The position numbers and the translations under genes were made by a program. The notes under the pieces were generated by a model. The model worked only from the letters and a program-made list of their open reading frames with translations. It was not told where the DNA came from and did not search any database. A stretch of DNA of 64,000 nt from Metallyticus violacea (Eukaryota > Arthropoda > Insecta > Mantodea > Metallyticidae), in the NCBI GenBank assembly GCA_030762175.1, contig CM060842.1:69639501-69703500 (forward strand), given 5' to 3'. Of this stretch, positions 12,759 through 24,712 are shown piece by piece; within the stretch, counting starts at the first letter, position 1, and every line of letters begins with the position of its first letter.

Positions 12759-13056
12759 CGGTCCTGGTGGTGTAGTGGTTGCCATACTTGCCTCCTAAAC
12801 CCAAGATTGCGGGTTCGAACCCGGCCAGGACCGATGGATTTTTTTCGGGGCGTAAAAATCCTAAGTATGGCTTCCTTCGGAAGGGAAGTAAAGCAATGGG
12901 TCCCGTGTCGTACATTTACGGCACGAAAAAGAACCTCAAGCCTGAAAGAGAGGATTCTGAGCAAAATTTGTCGGCCGTTTCACGCCCTGAGTTGAATGGG
13001 ACGCTGATGACCTGAGCTGTTAAAGAGCGTCCATAAATAAATCAATCAAAAAAAAA
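12759..13056 (+). mobile_element. SINE family A, full-length copy with perfect target duplication
   Basis: The best copy in the window. The tRNA-like head carries the A-box-like TGGTGTAGTGG and the B-box GGTTCGAACCC (about 12812-12822); the acceptor-like ends GGTCCTG and CAGGACC pair. The body includes AAAAATCCTAAGTATGGCTT and the tail AGCGTCCATAAATAAATC followed by A9. The 14-bp ACGAGTATTAGTGT is repeated without mismatch at 12745-12758 and 13057-13070, defining the insertion exactly at 298 bp. Little divergence from the family consensus suggests recent insertion. Four frames across it are artefacts. Confidence 0.97.
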
Positions 13057-13070
13057 ACGAGTATTAGTGT

Positions 13071-13680
13071 TTATACAGTTGTGTAGAGGAAAATATCGCT
13101 TCAATAAAAGGAAAAAAACGTATGCGCAATTGTATAATATAATTAAGCTGTCACAATCGCGGATGAATTCTGCTACAAGGAATAGGTATGAGCATTTTTA
13201 ATTTTGAAAAACAAATTTGCTTCTGATGATTTTCAAAGCAATGTTCTATAAACAGAACGCTTAGTTCTGTATCATAAATGTTATTGGTACATATTTAAAA
13301 TATATTCAAATGATTGCTCTCTAATTCCGTTATATCTTCTTTCGTCTAGTAATGCAGTTAATATATTGTTTGTCAAAATTCCTGGAGTAATATTACTTTC
13401 TTCAGTTAAATGTTTAAGCTCCAATTTGACTCTTTTCATTGCGAATATCCATCTTCGTTAACTTTTGAACGATATCAATAGACTTAAAATTGTTCGCGGT
13501 AATCTCCAAGATGTTAATGTAATTTAGATAAATCTTTAAAACTTTTTATCTATGGATTAGGCCTTCTAAAATTCTCTTTTGAAACAAAATCATGTGCAAT
13601 TTTAATCAGAAAACAATTCTGTCTCTCATAATTGCAGATCAGTTCAAAAAGTTTTGCATTGGAATCAGTCATATGGTAAA
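13071..13680. other. A+T-rich spacer
   Basis: No repeat, coding or RNA signal seen between the SINE copy and the next tRNA-containing repeat. Confidence 0.4.
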
Positions 13681-13685
13681 ATAAT

Positions 13686-13985
13686 TCCAGGTCTCGACCG
13701 GCACTCGAACTATGGATCTTGGGCTTGTCGTACCGATGCTCTTTAATCTGGGCTACCGCACTCTATCCGACCACAATCACAAGTCTCCTCTGTTAAAGTC
13801 TATATGACCTGAAGACTTCAAAGATATCTCGTTACATGTCTTTTCCATAAGAGGCCATTTGAAATCTTCGAATACTTAATGGCCCAGGCTTTGTAGATGT
13901 AGTATTTATTATTACGATTACATAAGTATGTATACATTGCATATCCAAGACTGTTCATGCTGTTGTAAAATACTTCATTTCTGAA
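13686..13985 (-). mobile_element. tRNA-containing repeat family D, copy 1
   Basis: Shares landmarks with 16015-16290: a tRNA-like block (minus-strand B-box-like AGTTCGAGTGCC, A-box-like GGTAGCCCAGATTA) plus flanking sequence such as TTCCATAAGAGGCCATTTGAAA and AATGGCCCAGGCTTTGTAG. On the minus strand the tRNA-like block sits downstream of the shared body, unlike families A and B, where it is the 5' head. So this may be a SINE joined to other repeat sequence, or an element that captured a tRNA. Both copies are clearly diverged. Confidence 0.6.
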
Positions 13986-14028
13986 ATTTCTACAAAAGAA
14001 AACATTAACAAGAACGCATACACACATG

Positions 14029-14330
14029 TCGGTCCTGGTGGTGTAGTGGTAACCATATTTGCCTTCTAAATCCAAGGATGCGGGTTCGAACCCGGCCAGG
14101 ATCGATGGATTTTTTCGTGCGTAAAAATCGTAAGTATGGCTTCCTTCGGAAGAAAAGTAAAGCCGTGGGTCCCGTGTCGTAGTACATTTACGGCACGATA
14201 AAGAACCTCAAGCCTGAAAAAAGAGTCCTCTGAGCAAAATTTGTCGGCCGTTTCACGCCCTAAATAGAATGGGACGCTGATGACCTGAGATGTTAAAAAG
14301 CGTTCTTAAATAAATAAATAAATAAAAAAA
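14029..14330 (+). mobile_element. SINE family A, full-length copy
   Basis: The complete head-body-tail structure is present, with A-box-like TGGTGTAGTGG and B-box GGTTCGAACCC at about 14083-14093. The tail has (AAAT)n units. The nonamer ACACACATG flanks it at 14020-14028 and 14339-14347 as the likely target duplication; a longer match needs a 2-bp indel. A few body differences from the 12759-13056 copy (for example a shortened CGTGCGT segment) are point changes and small deletions. Confidence 0.94.
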
Positions 14331-14347
14331 TCAGTCGCACACACATG

Positions 14348-16010
14348 AAACAGACCTACAATAATTCTGATATTCGTGTAAATGTTCATATTATTTATGT
14401 CAAATATTTATGAAATTTCTTGTCCCTAAAGCTACGTGCCCAGGTTTAGCCAGTTCTATTTATAATTAAGTCCCAACATGCCAGCCTCCCCCTATTGGAA
14501 ATCAAAAGGAAATCGGGAGAAATTTTATCCTAACATCTTCTCTCTATGTACACTTAGCCGAAATGTGACCCAGCCTTCCGATTCCGAGCTTAATGGGCAA
14601 ATCCTCGTCAACAACCGCACGTGCCTTCCAGCCTCCCAGTCTAAGCCAAGCTATTTCCGACCTGTGTTTCATGCCTAGCTCAATGATATAGATCTCTCGT
14701 TTTAATTTCGCTCTGCAGGTCCAGAGATAACATCTGCATGCATCGCGCCTCTATTCGCTGCCAGCCTATGTCAAACAGGCGTCTTTTGGCTTTTTTCACT
14801 ACGCCATATCTGTTTTCAATACCCCTCTACCAAGTACGGTTTAAACCGATTTTTGACAATTCCCGCTCCAGACTTTGTAGTTAATCACATTATTAGTGTT
14901 AACAGATAAATCGATTTGGATAGGCTAGATTTGTGATTCTACAAGGACTTGGTTCCCAAGACACCACTCTCCCAACATTTTCTTCCTCAAATTCATAAAA
15001 GAACGGCGCAGGTTCCGATAGTAAACAGTAAAGCCGTTCTAACAGGATTTCAATCTTGCTCGTATCTCGGCGCCTGACTAGCTCACTCTCGTCGCCCCAA
15101 GAAGGGCTTGGCATGCAGTAGTGAGTGGAGAAGTTTGTCAACGATAACTTATGAAAGCGCTTTTGTGTCATTCTCGTAAGCAACAAAGTCCGGCCTCGAA
15201 TACATTGATCGAGAAATATGCTTTAGTATTCATACTCCTTCGTTACTGTATGTAAGTTTCCTTCTCGTACGGTATAAGCACAGTATAAAATTATTATGTT
15301 TTGGTTTGGCTACGAGAATCCTCGAGTCACCTTACTACCGGCAGACCGCTCTCGAGACGCGAAATTCTCGTTACAGCACTCCCGCACACCAACTCTCGCT
15401 TACATGAACGAGAGAGAATAGTTCGGCGTTTGACCACCTATAGTAGACAGTTTCACTTCCCTATCGAACGCATTTCTCTCTCAGTTCGCGGTCACCGTCT
15501 CTGTAACAAATTTTCATCTTTTGATGCTCATGAAAAAAACATAATAAAATATACTTCCTATTTATTACAATTCTGTATCATTTCAGCCCACAGAAAGTTC
15601 CAATGCCAATCCAAAACTTCAAATAAAAAAATCAGATCTAACCTAACTATTTATATCCCTGGAATTTAGGGCATCAAACCTATTTTGAAATAATATCACA
15701 ATAATTTATTAATGCATTAATCCTTCAATGATTTTTAAAAATTTGTGTCCCAACTTATTTTTGCATTAGTCACTAACCATTAAAGTATATTTCACCATAA
15801 CCTATATCCGTGCAAAGTGCCCAGCCCGGTTGCAGGCTTGTATATTATATGTGAGCTAAATAAGGTATGTCATTCATTTAAGAGTCCCAATTTAGTCAAA
15901 TAATATTAAGATTACCTCATTTGCCGTGTCTCTAAGAATAGTGCACAGGTATATTATGTAATTCCTATAAACTTTGCAAGTGCTTTATATTTATTGGAAT
16001 CGGAGTCAGA
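14348..16010. other. Mixed G+C/CpG-richer sequence, no gene recognised
   Basis: Patches at 14480-14660, 15000-15150 and 15300-15500 are richer in G+C and CpG than their surroundings. They contain unrecognised frames: 14899-15186 on the minus strand (95 codons) and 15301-15669 on the plus strand (122 codons). Neither shows a domain I recognise. The segment around 15098-15115 (AAGAAGGGCTTGGCATGC) resembles 25368-25385, hinting at a shared ancient repeat. Confidence 0.35.
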
Positions 16011-16014
16011 CAGG

Positions 16015-16290
16015 AAAAAGTTGAGATCACGGCCGATATTCGAACCATGAACTTCGGATTACCGCACTTACGCTTTTACCATCTGAGCTGTCGTGCCCTA
16101 GTAGATCACAAGCTCAAATCTCTCCATCTGACAATATCCCCTGGCGATCTTTAAGGTTAGCTCATTGCAGATATTTTATTCCCAAGAGGGGACTTGAAAC
16201 CTTTAAATAGTTTTGGCCTAGGCCTCGTAGTTAACCAATATAGGTACTATATATAGCATGGATTCCATGGTTGTAATGCAGAAACGAATA
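16015..16290 (-). mobile_element. tRNA-containing repeat family D, copy 2
   Basis: On the minus strand this copy has an A-box-like CAGCTCAGATGGTA (about 16079-16092) and a B-box-like GGTTCGAATATC (about 16038-16050), i.e. a plausible RNA polymerase III promoter. The body matches the copy at 13686-13985 through TATTCCCAAGAGGGGACTTG and TTTGGCCTAGGCCTCGTAG, and less well beyond. A genuine tRNA gene is unlikely because the 5' and 3' ends do not pair as an acceptor stem and the same block recurs within a repeat. Confidence 0.62.
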
Positions 16291-18578
16291 ATCTTAGCTT
16301 CGTGTTTCATGGTGGCTCCCAAAAATCAAGTTTCTAAAGCGAAGAATACAGCCAACTGTGTGATTTTACTGGAATTCAGGCGCTACTATAGAGAAATGTT
16401 AATTGTAAAATTAGAATAATTAAGTGCTGGCTGTGCATAATAAAACCAGATCCTACATACAACTTTAATGGCTTTTGCTAATAACAGCATATTAGTAATT
16501 AGTGGGTTCAAAGATACAGAGTAGCGAAAATTATAAGACGTTTAGAGAGCATTAGGATGTAATGGATGCGGGAGAATGTAGCAAGGGATGGTAATTATGT
16601 TTGGAGGAAGGTACAAAAGGCTTAGGAAAATTAATAAACACAATATAAAGGCAGAATGCAGAGAGAAAAGATCAATTAGTTTAAGCAACGAACTCGAAAT
16701 CAGATGGAGCAAAGAAATGTATATGTTCCACGAGTTCTCAAAATAGATCGAGCCTAGCGTGGATTGGATTGGGGACATGGAAGGCGATAAAATAACAGAT
16801 GGGGCTGTGCAGAGAATATGTGCATTTTAAGGGGAAGAGCAATGGTTTATAGAGCTGGTATCTCAATATAACTTGTAATAATTACTTCAGAATCATACTG
16901 GCTTCTGGTACATGAAATTATTAACTTACCAACTTTATTTTATTGGTATGTGTTTCTAGGGGGAGTTATCTACTGGAAATTAGATTATTTTTGTGTGAAT
17001 GAAAATATAGAAGAAAACAATATTTTAAGTAACTGTTTCTAAAAGTGCATTAAAATTGTACTAGTATAACCAAACGGGGTAAACGTAATTATAACGGAAT
17101 AAGTAATAGTAATAGTAATGTGTATTTATTGCTTATTATTTACAACATTACAATCTAAGCACAAATATGCTCACGCACATAAACACGTTCATACTCACAG
17201 AGCCCCTTTAATCCAACAAAGCGCTCCTAATTCCACATTCTTCCCAGAGAAAGAGTCAAGTTTTGGCCGGTTGTTATCTTGTACAAACAGGACCCAACAT
17301 GCTAACCTAACCCTATTTGACTTAGCAAGCTTAGCTCCAAGCGCAAAACTGCCAGTTTTCGCTCTGTCATAATGCAGCTCTCTTCCGCTGCTCGATTTCC
17401 GCGCGCTTGAGCCGAAGGGATTTTTAAAAATTCAAGCTAAAACAATACGACCATAATATCCATGCCTAAGGGCCTCTAGCGCGTTCAACTATTAAATATA
17501 ATTGCGAAAACAGCCACGTGAATATGCTTTTGACTGATAGCATCGATTATATTTTATAAACTCTCTTAACCTGTAATATAATACTTGCATATTGGGTGGA
17601 TAAATTCATATGTCTATTTATCGCATATATATTTGAAGAGGTACAAATTGTAACAAGATATGAGCTTTGTAAAATAAAATGTACAAAAAAATCGAGCCAT
17701 TGTATTTAATTCCGCTTCATATATAGTTTGCAACTGTGCGTATGAGAGAGAGAGAGAAATCATATAATACTATTTTGCTAACGAAAAAAAAAGTTTTTAA
17801 TTTTGGTAGAAAACCTGAATAATAGTAAAGCTCAGTTGCAGAGAAATAATTTTCATTGTGAAATTTCTTGCACATCAAAGAAACTGTCCGATCAAATGTC
17901 AAGTTTTGCTGCAAAGATATTGCGCATGCTTCCCAATGGTGAAGTTTCGTTTTCTTAGTTATTACGATGACGCTGCAATAGTTCACATGACCGTGGGTGA
18001 AGTTACAGATTGGAACACAAGAACAAAGTAATACATTTTCATAACTTTTGTAAAATATAAAATTATTATATCGGCATATTGCATTACTGAAAAGTATTTT
18101 GCAACGTTTTCAGTTCAAGAAAGCATAAATTTCATGCACTCAAACTCCAGAAGTACTGAGAATATAGTTACCTGAAGATATTACAGTTTAGAAAGAATTG
18201 TTTTACATACTAAATTATAATAAAACAGTTTCTCAAAGGCTGGAAATAGATCGTCCTGTTAGTATAGTTGTGTATTAAAATACTGACTATAGAAAAATTG
18301 AATAATTAAAACTAAATATTCAAATTGAAAGAGAATATTATTATAGCTAGTTTAGCAAGTACATCGTGTTGAATTATTAATTAGACAAATCCCCCAGTAA
18401 AACTTACGCCCTTGGACATTTACGTATAAATAACATTAAATAATGCACTTCCACCGTATTTTAAAGAGGAACGGAATGCCCTGCCCGGACACGGTTAAAT
18501 TATATATTTAAGTAATATGTTACAGATGTAACACTGAAATATAAACTTTTTTCCCTAATATTATTTTCTGAATTTTAG
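16291..18578. other. A+T-rich sequence with a G+C-richer patch
   Basis: The 17205-17425 patch has moderate G+C and holds an 84-codon frame (17118-17372) of no recognised family. The rest shows nothing I can name. Confidence 0.4.
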
Positions 18579-18585
18579 TTTGTAA

Positions 18586-18759
18586 AGTAATTCAAAATAC
18601 ACCATTGATACAACTGACATTTCAGGCTTTAACTCTGACGAACAGTTGCAGTCCAGGTTGGCTGCGGTCACAAAACGGCAGAATTTTGACACCGAAGTGT
18701 TCATGCTCGTTGAACGCTATGGCAGATATCTGAATGAGCCGGAAACTATGGAAAAATAA
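18586..18759 (+). pseudogene. Mariner/Tc1-type transposase C-terminal fragment
   Basis: An open frame runs from 18586 to a TAA at 18757-18759. Its last 43 codons begin FNSDEQLQSRL and end with LVERYGRYLN-EPETMEK. Mariner-family transposases end in a similar way: a hydrophilic SDE segment, then an aromatic/Leu-Val-x-Arg-Tyr/Trp motif, then Glu-Lys before the stop. AATAAA overlaps the stop codon at 18755-18760. No upstream DDD catalytic region or inverted repeats were found nearby, so this is an isolated scrap. It could be mistaken for a terminal exon because TTTCAG precedes codon 43 from the end. Confidence 0.55.
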
Positions 18760-18894
18760 AACAACGCTTGTGTAATTGTTTTATGCTTTTGTTAAAAAAG
18801 GAAGTAATTTTTTGAATAGCCATCATTAATTTTCATTTACATTCTAATCCTTGTTGCAATTAACTTAAATTTAAAACTGATTCTGTCCGTTTTT

Positions 18895-18901
18895 GCGCGC
18901 G

Positions 18902-18937
<36 letters not shown>
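18895..18937. repeat. Compound (GC)n(AC)n microsatellite
   Basis: About eight GC units followed directly by about thirteen AC units. Alternating purine-pyrimidine tracts of this kind can adopt Z-DNA (known property). Confidence 0.95.
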
Positions 18938-18938
<1 letters not shown>

Positions 18939-19330
18939 TTATTCTTATGCACTCTTTTTCTTATAATTAACTTTAATCTAAGAGTCCATCTTTCCACAGA
19001 ACTCTTATCTCTTGCTCTCCTGGTTCATTCATTGTTCACCATCCACTTCCCTAGATCTTGAAACTATCTTTGCTGCGGGCGCCCTTGCTTCTTTTTCCTA
19101 GCCTTGGATCTCACTCTATTTTTGCTTTTTTAAATACATTACTACTATTTTCAACATGTATTTAAGGACCAGAAAGGGATGTTAAAAGTGACACTAGCAT
19201 TTTTAGTTCATATGCTCATCCAAGTAATACATTATACATATACAGTGCTAACCATTAAAAGTGCAATACGTTGTGCGTGTTCATAATAACCATGGGAGAA
19301 TGAGAAAACGTAGGCTTTCACGGACGGAGT

Positions 19331-19545
19331 CATAGGTGTAACTGTGATGTTTTCTTCCTGGCTGTTTTGCCGTGGTCTACGACACTAACAGTAAACGTTT
19401 CAGACGCGGTGTTACCAGAGAGGGGAACCCGTCGACGCCACCGAAGATATCGCCGTTGTTGCAGACGAAACGTCTGGAATGTTCATCTCTAGCAGACTAC
19501 GGCAAAACAGCCCGGAAGAATACCACAGTTACATCCATGTGAAAA
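19331..19545. mobile_element. Foldback MITE-like inverted repeat with CGAAACGTC core
   Basis: The left arm (GTAACTGTGATG, TTCTTCCTGGCTGTTTTGCC, GTGGTCT) is matched by the reverse complement of the right arm (GTAACTGTGGTA, TTCTTCCGGGCTGTTTTGCC, GTAGTCT). Between them lie GTTTCAGACG and GACGAAACGTCTGG, also related in inverted orientation. The element is about 200 bp and lacks a coding frame. It is markedly more G+C- and CpG-rich than its surroundings. Confidence 0.8.
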
Positions 19546-20361
19546 TGATCTCTATCTTCTCCTTCAGTTTTTGACAAGGCCGTTGGAATCCTTCACGTCA
19601 GTGTGCTCATCCTACCTTGATCCGTTGATGTATATTCGTTTCGCTGTGGACCCGCTTCGACCTAACTTAAGCACTAATTTCTTGGAATGACATCCCGTAT
19701 TCTAGGTGTGCCACAATTCTCCCTTGATCAAACTCAGATACTTGCTGGTGCTGCTGTCGAATTTTCAACGAGTCATACTCGTTCCTACTGAGAAAAAGCG
19801 TGGTCGGTTTAAAGCATTGCAAGTTTAATGGCCAGCATTGTACTTACATAGACTGAGAGCGGATGAAGCTCAGAAAGTTATCAGCGATATCATTGCGTAG
19901 TTCGAAAGGCCTTGCTAGTAAAAGAAAAGGCAATCTGAGGCTAAGGCAGGAGAACAGAGAGGCGAGGCTTGCTCTTACTTGTGTCTTTTTAATCTCGGCA
20001 CGTGTTAAAGAAGAAAGGAACAAGAAGTGCAGAAAACTTTTCTAGTTCTGTCTCTCTCTTCTTTTGTGACGTCACTTTGAATTAAAAGAGTGAGAAGGCT
20101 TGTTATTGTTCCTTCAGAAGTCACTGCTGTCGCACTTTAGCATATACTGCAAGGTAATCACTTGGCAAGGAAACGCAAACCTTTGTCTCTGTTGCAAAAG
20201 TCGTAAATCTCCACTGTCTCCACTAAATATATAAGTTGTTAAAGCTAGTGTTTCTCTGTACCTCATACAGTGTGCTAAAAAATTGTGCCAAAATACGAAG
20301 ATGTTAAAATGTCTTAGTTAATTCATCGTCGGAATAGAACTTTAATATTTGTACCTTCTGT
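19546..20361. other. Unassigned sequence
   Basis: Moderate G+C from 19560 to 19700, then A+T-rich. A 60-codon frame at 19863-20045 is Lys/Arg-rich and unrecognised. Confidence 0.35.
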
Positions 20362-20411
20362 AATTTCATTAGATGTGTATTTAATGAATTTCATTAGATG
20401 TGTATTTAATG
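20362..20411. repeat. Perfect 25-bp tandem duplication
   Basis: The 25-bp unit beginning AATTTCATTAGATG is present twice with no mismatch (20362-20386 and 20387-20411). The perfect identity implies a recent duplication or an assembly artefact. Confidence 0.95.
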
Positions 20412-23400
20412 TTTCTCGTTTGGAGCTTAGAACCTCGTTTTTAATTTAGAAGTAACCTAATTTTATTTTAGAGGGGGCAAAACTGGGCCATTTTTTCATC
20501 GTTAATTGAGCTGGATCGGTTTCCTATAGTTTACCTTCTAGTATTTAAAAGGTGATTTCCTACCCCAATATTGTATACGTGTAATGTATGAACAGCATTA
20601 CTTCAGCTATAAAACATTTACAACATTAAGCAATTTACTATTGCAGTAAAATTAGGAAGCAAGGAAACAGCTCAACATTCTAAAAGTTCAAAATTTTAAA
20701 ACAGAATAGGCTTTTCGCAAATTACATTGCTTTCCTTACGCGTGGTTAATGGTATATGCCATATGAAACTACCAATAAAACTGAAGCACTGCGTAATATA
20801 GAATCATCCAATTATCTGATGACAGACGTGGCGGCTGGGGACTGCGTTGGCCAGTAAACCATCGCTCGAGGTGAAACAGGCTGCACGATTCGGAGTGGAC
20901 GGTTGAGATTTACAGAACTGCTGCGTTGTTATTGAGTATCTCTGCACTCATTTGTCGTGTCTAATCCTATAGTAAATCTCCTCAGTTATTGCAGTATGTA
21001 TAATAATTGATAACTGATTTCTCTTTTTGAAATATTGTGTGGATTGCCGGTTCTTGTAGTTCAACGATAAAAAAAAAATCAGTGACAAAAGCGACTCTCC
21101 AGCGTACATCTGTAACTGATGCCAGGAGCTTTAGCAAGGGCTATCATTAGACTGGGGGATTTCTAAGCATTAAAAGCAGAATAAGGCAGTATGAAGTTAT
21201 GTTAGTGCTGGACTGTATACAACAGGGTTATGAGTACAATACACACCCCTACTCCTGTCCCCCAACAAATCTTGTTTTCCTGTCGGGCGGTGGCTCACAG
21301 CTTGCTTTGTTTCTGTTCAGTGAACCTAAATGCTTAAAATCCCGTTGCTTAATTATTTTTGTAAGGTGTATGAGGTTAATAAATGTGCATTTTTATTGAA
21401 ACAAACAATTAATGCAGCATTATGCCAAAGGACAGTAAAGAAAGAGCATCCTGTACCATATTTAGTGATATTGGTATACCAGCTGTTGCAACCGGTGTAG
21501 AGGTCAGGGCTTGATACTCTTTGCAGTATGAAACCTATTGGGAAAACATTGACGTTAAAGTATTATGGGCATAATATATTACGTAAATTCAGAGTATCCT
21601 AAAACGTTGCCTACGGAAAACCTTGCTAATGATAGTTCAATGCACAATTTATGGTCATATTCTATAAGAACGGTTAAAACATTCGAAATTTTGCAAATCT
21701 TCACACGATCTGTTGATTAATGATTAGCACTAGTAAAATTCCGTTCAGCAAATATTAGCAAAGTAGCACAACATGTTTTATATAACCATATTTTTTCCAA
21801 AAACCTGTGAAAAGATAAGAAGTTTGACAAGGATTTTAAGAAAAATAGTGTACGTAATTTAACAGACAGTAATCACTTGGCAGGAAAGCTTAGGTACATC
21901 ATTAGTGTAACCTAGACACACATTAGCGATGACATGTCGCACTGACATATGCCTGGCAGAGAGTGACGATTAATTCGAACATGTGTTATGTAGCATAAAT
22001 GTTGGACATGCACCAGACAAGTCTTCTGAACATCAGAGCATTTTCATTAAATCGCTTGCAATATAAATCTATAGAATTGGCTCTACATGCATCATCCTCT
22101 ACCATTCATGTGCACATTACATTTGCATTAACGTTTATGTATACCAGTCGTAACTGGCACCGTTTCATGTCAGGACGTTGAGGAAAATTTAACTGTAAAA
22201 TATCTAGAGCCTTTATGTCATACACATAGAACATTAGATTAATTTAAAACAGTTAAATATTTTAACAAATATGTATTTGTGTGTCAAATACCTAGGCTGG
22301 GGTTATTTGAAGTAACTCTGCAAGAAAGTATTAAAACCTTTTCAAGAAAATTCAGATTTACTTTAGTCTAAAATATTGCTAATTTTAATATTTAATATTT
22401 TAACATATTCATTAATTTTTATGTCCTTTGATATTGAGCTCTGTGTAAATTAATGTTTAATTTTTGTTCAAAAGAAATGTAACTACTGTTACCGATATTT
22501 TATCTTATTTTTTCTAAGCTTTTTAATAATTTGATAAACAGGATTTTATTTCACATTCATGTTTCTCCAATAATGTTTTTGTGTAGCACAATTTTTGTCT
22601 TTTAATTACTAATGAGGTATATAAAAGTACATATGAAAGTATATATGAAGTATATAAAATGATCATGTTATACTAGAGTCCATATGATGTCTCCAAAAGT
22701 GCAAGGTTTCGATACATCACCATTAAAGACAAATGCATTAGGCCAAATTTTATTCTTGTGGTTTAATATTATGCAAAATCTTGAACCATATATAACATTT
22801 TCTTTGGATTTATTTGGCATTTGTTCAACGTGTTCAATCTATGCTTGCATTCTGATATTTTATTTCATTTATTTTTATATTTTTATTGTGGTTCATTTTT
22901 ATTAGAAGAGAGTGCATTTCACAGGCTTAAATGCTTCTTTTGCCCCGCTTCCTTAAGGTCCATATTTAATTCCCATGGTAAATGCAGAAATCATTATATA
23001 GTTTCACTTTTGTTTCTGTGCCATTCACAGTTAAATGAGTTTTGATTTTATAAGAGTTTAGTTTTGTTTAGAATGTTGATAACACTGATCAGGAATTCTT
23101 TGATAACTAGTTTTCAACCAAGAATTTCACACTATGCATGTCTTATATCGCTTCGTTCTTAGTATATATTTTGGACCGTATAGATATTTCGCGTTTAAAT
23201 GCAACTATATGTCCCTTAAAGTACATTTTATTAAAACGCAATTCAGTCTAATTATCAGTTATTGTAGGTATACTCTCTTCGGTATCAAATCGATATCATC
23301 AGCAGTAAATGTTATTTCACTTTCTTCCACTATTTAAGAGATAAGTTACTAAGGAAAAATATGTGTTTTGATAATAAGTTTCACATTTGTAAATAGCTAT

Positions 23401-23515
23401 TCCTAAAATTGTTTGTAATTATCGAACGCATATCTAGATCTCTGGTAAGTTATAGAGCCCCGATATCATACTTCTTGTATTTTCGGATTTGATTCATATT
23501 GAATACATTACCTAT
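20412..23515. other. A+T-rich sequence, nothing recognised
   Basis: Short frames (21199-21399, 21999-22181, 22684-22905, 22821-23045, 23134-23337) are low-complexity or lack any family signal. No shared repeat is seen. Confidence 0.4.
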
Positions 23516-23519
23516 TCTA

Positions 23520-24710
23520 CTAGGGATGTTCTAAAAGTTCTTGTCCTGACCAAGAAAACACAATATTTAAGAGATTTTTAACATAGCCAACTTATAAATC
23601 AATACATGATACATTTAGTCCAACGACTTTCCAACTTTTTAATACTCTCAGGAAAATATGATTTGTCCAACTGTGATCTGTCTCACTTTCAACCTCATTT
23701 GATGTGAATTTTCGTCCATCCAGCCATTTCTTTGAGTTTAGAAACAAAAATTACTCATAAGAGCCAAATCTGGCGAATATGGCTGATGTAGAAGAACTTG
23801 GAAGCAAAGGTCCCAGACGTGTGTGAAGGTACTTCATCCTGATGAAAGTTTAACCACATTCAGTTGGTCCAGTAGTGAGGGTAAAAGTGGGGATGGTTCT
23901 GACCTCCTGGAGGTCTACGAGCACCACGATATGAGAACTCTAGAAAACCATAGCCATGGTGGAACCGTTTGTGTTTTCTTTGGTGCACTTTCACCTGTTG
24001 CCACTGCTATTTAGACTGCTCATCTCTAGCGTGTAGTGATGAATCCATGTTTCGTCTATTATGAAAGGTCGTTGAAATTCACTGGAATTGCTTTTAAACA
24101 AGTATAAACACTATTGCGAAATGTTTATTCGAATGCGCTTTTCATCCATTGTTAACAAATGCGGCACCCACTGAACGGATAGCTTTCTCATACTCAAAAC
24201 TTAGTGTAAAAGGAGTGGAAATGGCCTATGGAGGTATTTGTAATGTCAGCCAACTCGCGTAGCTTCAATCGGCCATCATTAAATGCGATATTGTAAATTT
24301 TGGTCTAAATCTCGTTAGAAGTAGCAGTTTTGGGACGCTTTGCTTTGAACGCTCATCATTTTGAGTAGATATATATGTACTACCACGCTTAAATTTAATA
24401 GTCCACTTTTTAACGTTCGAAAACGATGGGGAAGAATCCTTTAATGTGGAATCTTTTTGTTTTGCTGTTCGCGTTGGACCCTTCAAAACCAATTACTTTT
24501 ATCACGGCTTGTTTCATTTTAGTTTTATCCATTTTGTAGAAAATGTTAACACTAGTTTGTTTACACAATGGTCACAAACAAGTGACTACACTTATGCTCT
24601 GAAACTTTTCGGCGCGTTATCTAAAGATTGTTACTTAACAACTATCATAGTATTTTGGTCATCTTCACGACATCTCTGAGTTAGGCCGAGAATTTCTAGA
24701 ACACCCCTAG
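23520..24710 (-). mobile_element. Degenerate mariner element
   Basis: Inverted repeats bound the element: CTAGGGATGTTCTAAAAGTT on the left and, as reverse complement, CTAGGGGTGTTCTAGAAATT on the right. TA lies outside both (23518-23519 and 24711-24712), the mariner target site. At 1191 bp it is slightly shorter than typical 1.3-kb mariners. On the minus strand, several transposase motifs survive in different frames. These are an N-terminal helix-turn-helix segment with VKKWTIKFKRG (about 24390-24420), WVPHLLTMDEKRIR (about 24130-24175), IIDETWIHHYT holding the first catalytic Asp (24031-24060), HQDEVPSHT around the second Asp (about 23824-23852), and KKWLDGRKFTSN near the C-terminus (about 23696-23735). 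Frameshifts and stops make it inactive. Confidence 0.9.
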
Positions 24711-24712
24711 TA

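Noticed and set aside
12759..12835. tRNA gene in the SINE A head, with a CCT-like anticodon loop and good A/B boxes
   Set aside because: The same block heads several copies each followed by the same body and tail with target duplications; the anticodon stem does not pair properly. It is a SINE head.
15301..15420. Inverted repeat GAGAATCCTCGAG / CTCGAGACGCGAAATTCTC as a transposon end
   Set aside because: Short, imperfect and without flanking duplication or a second copy in the window.
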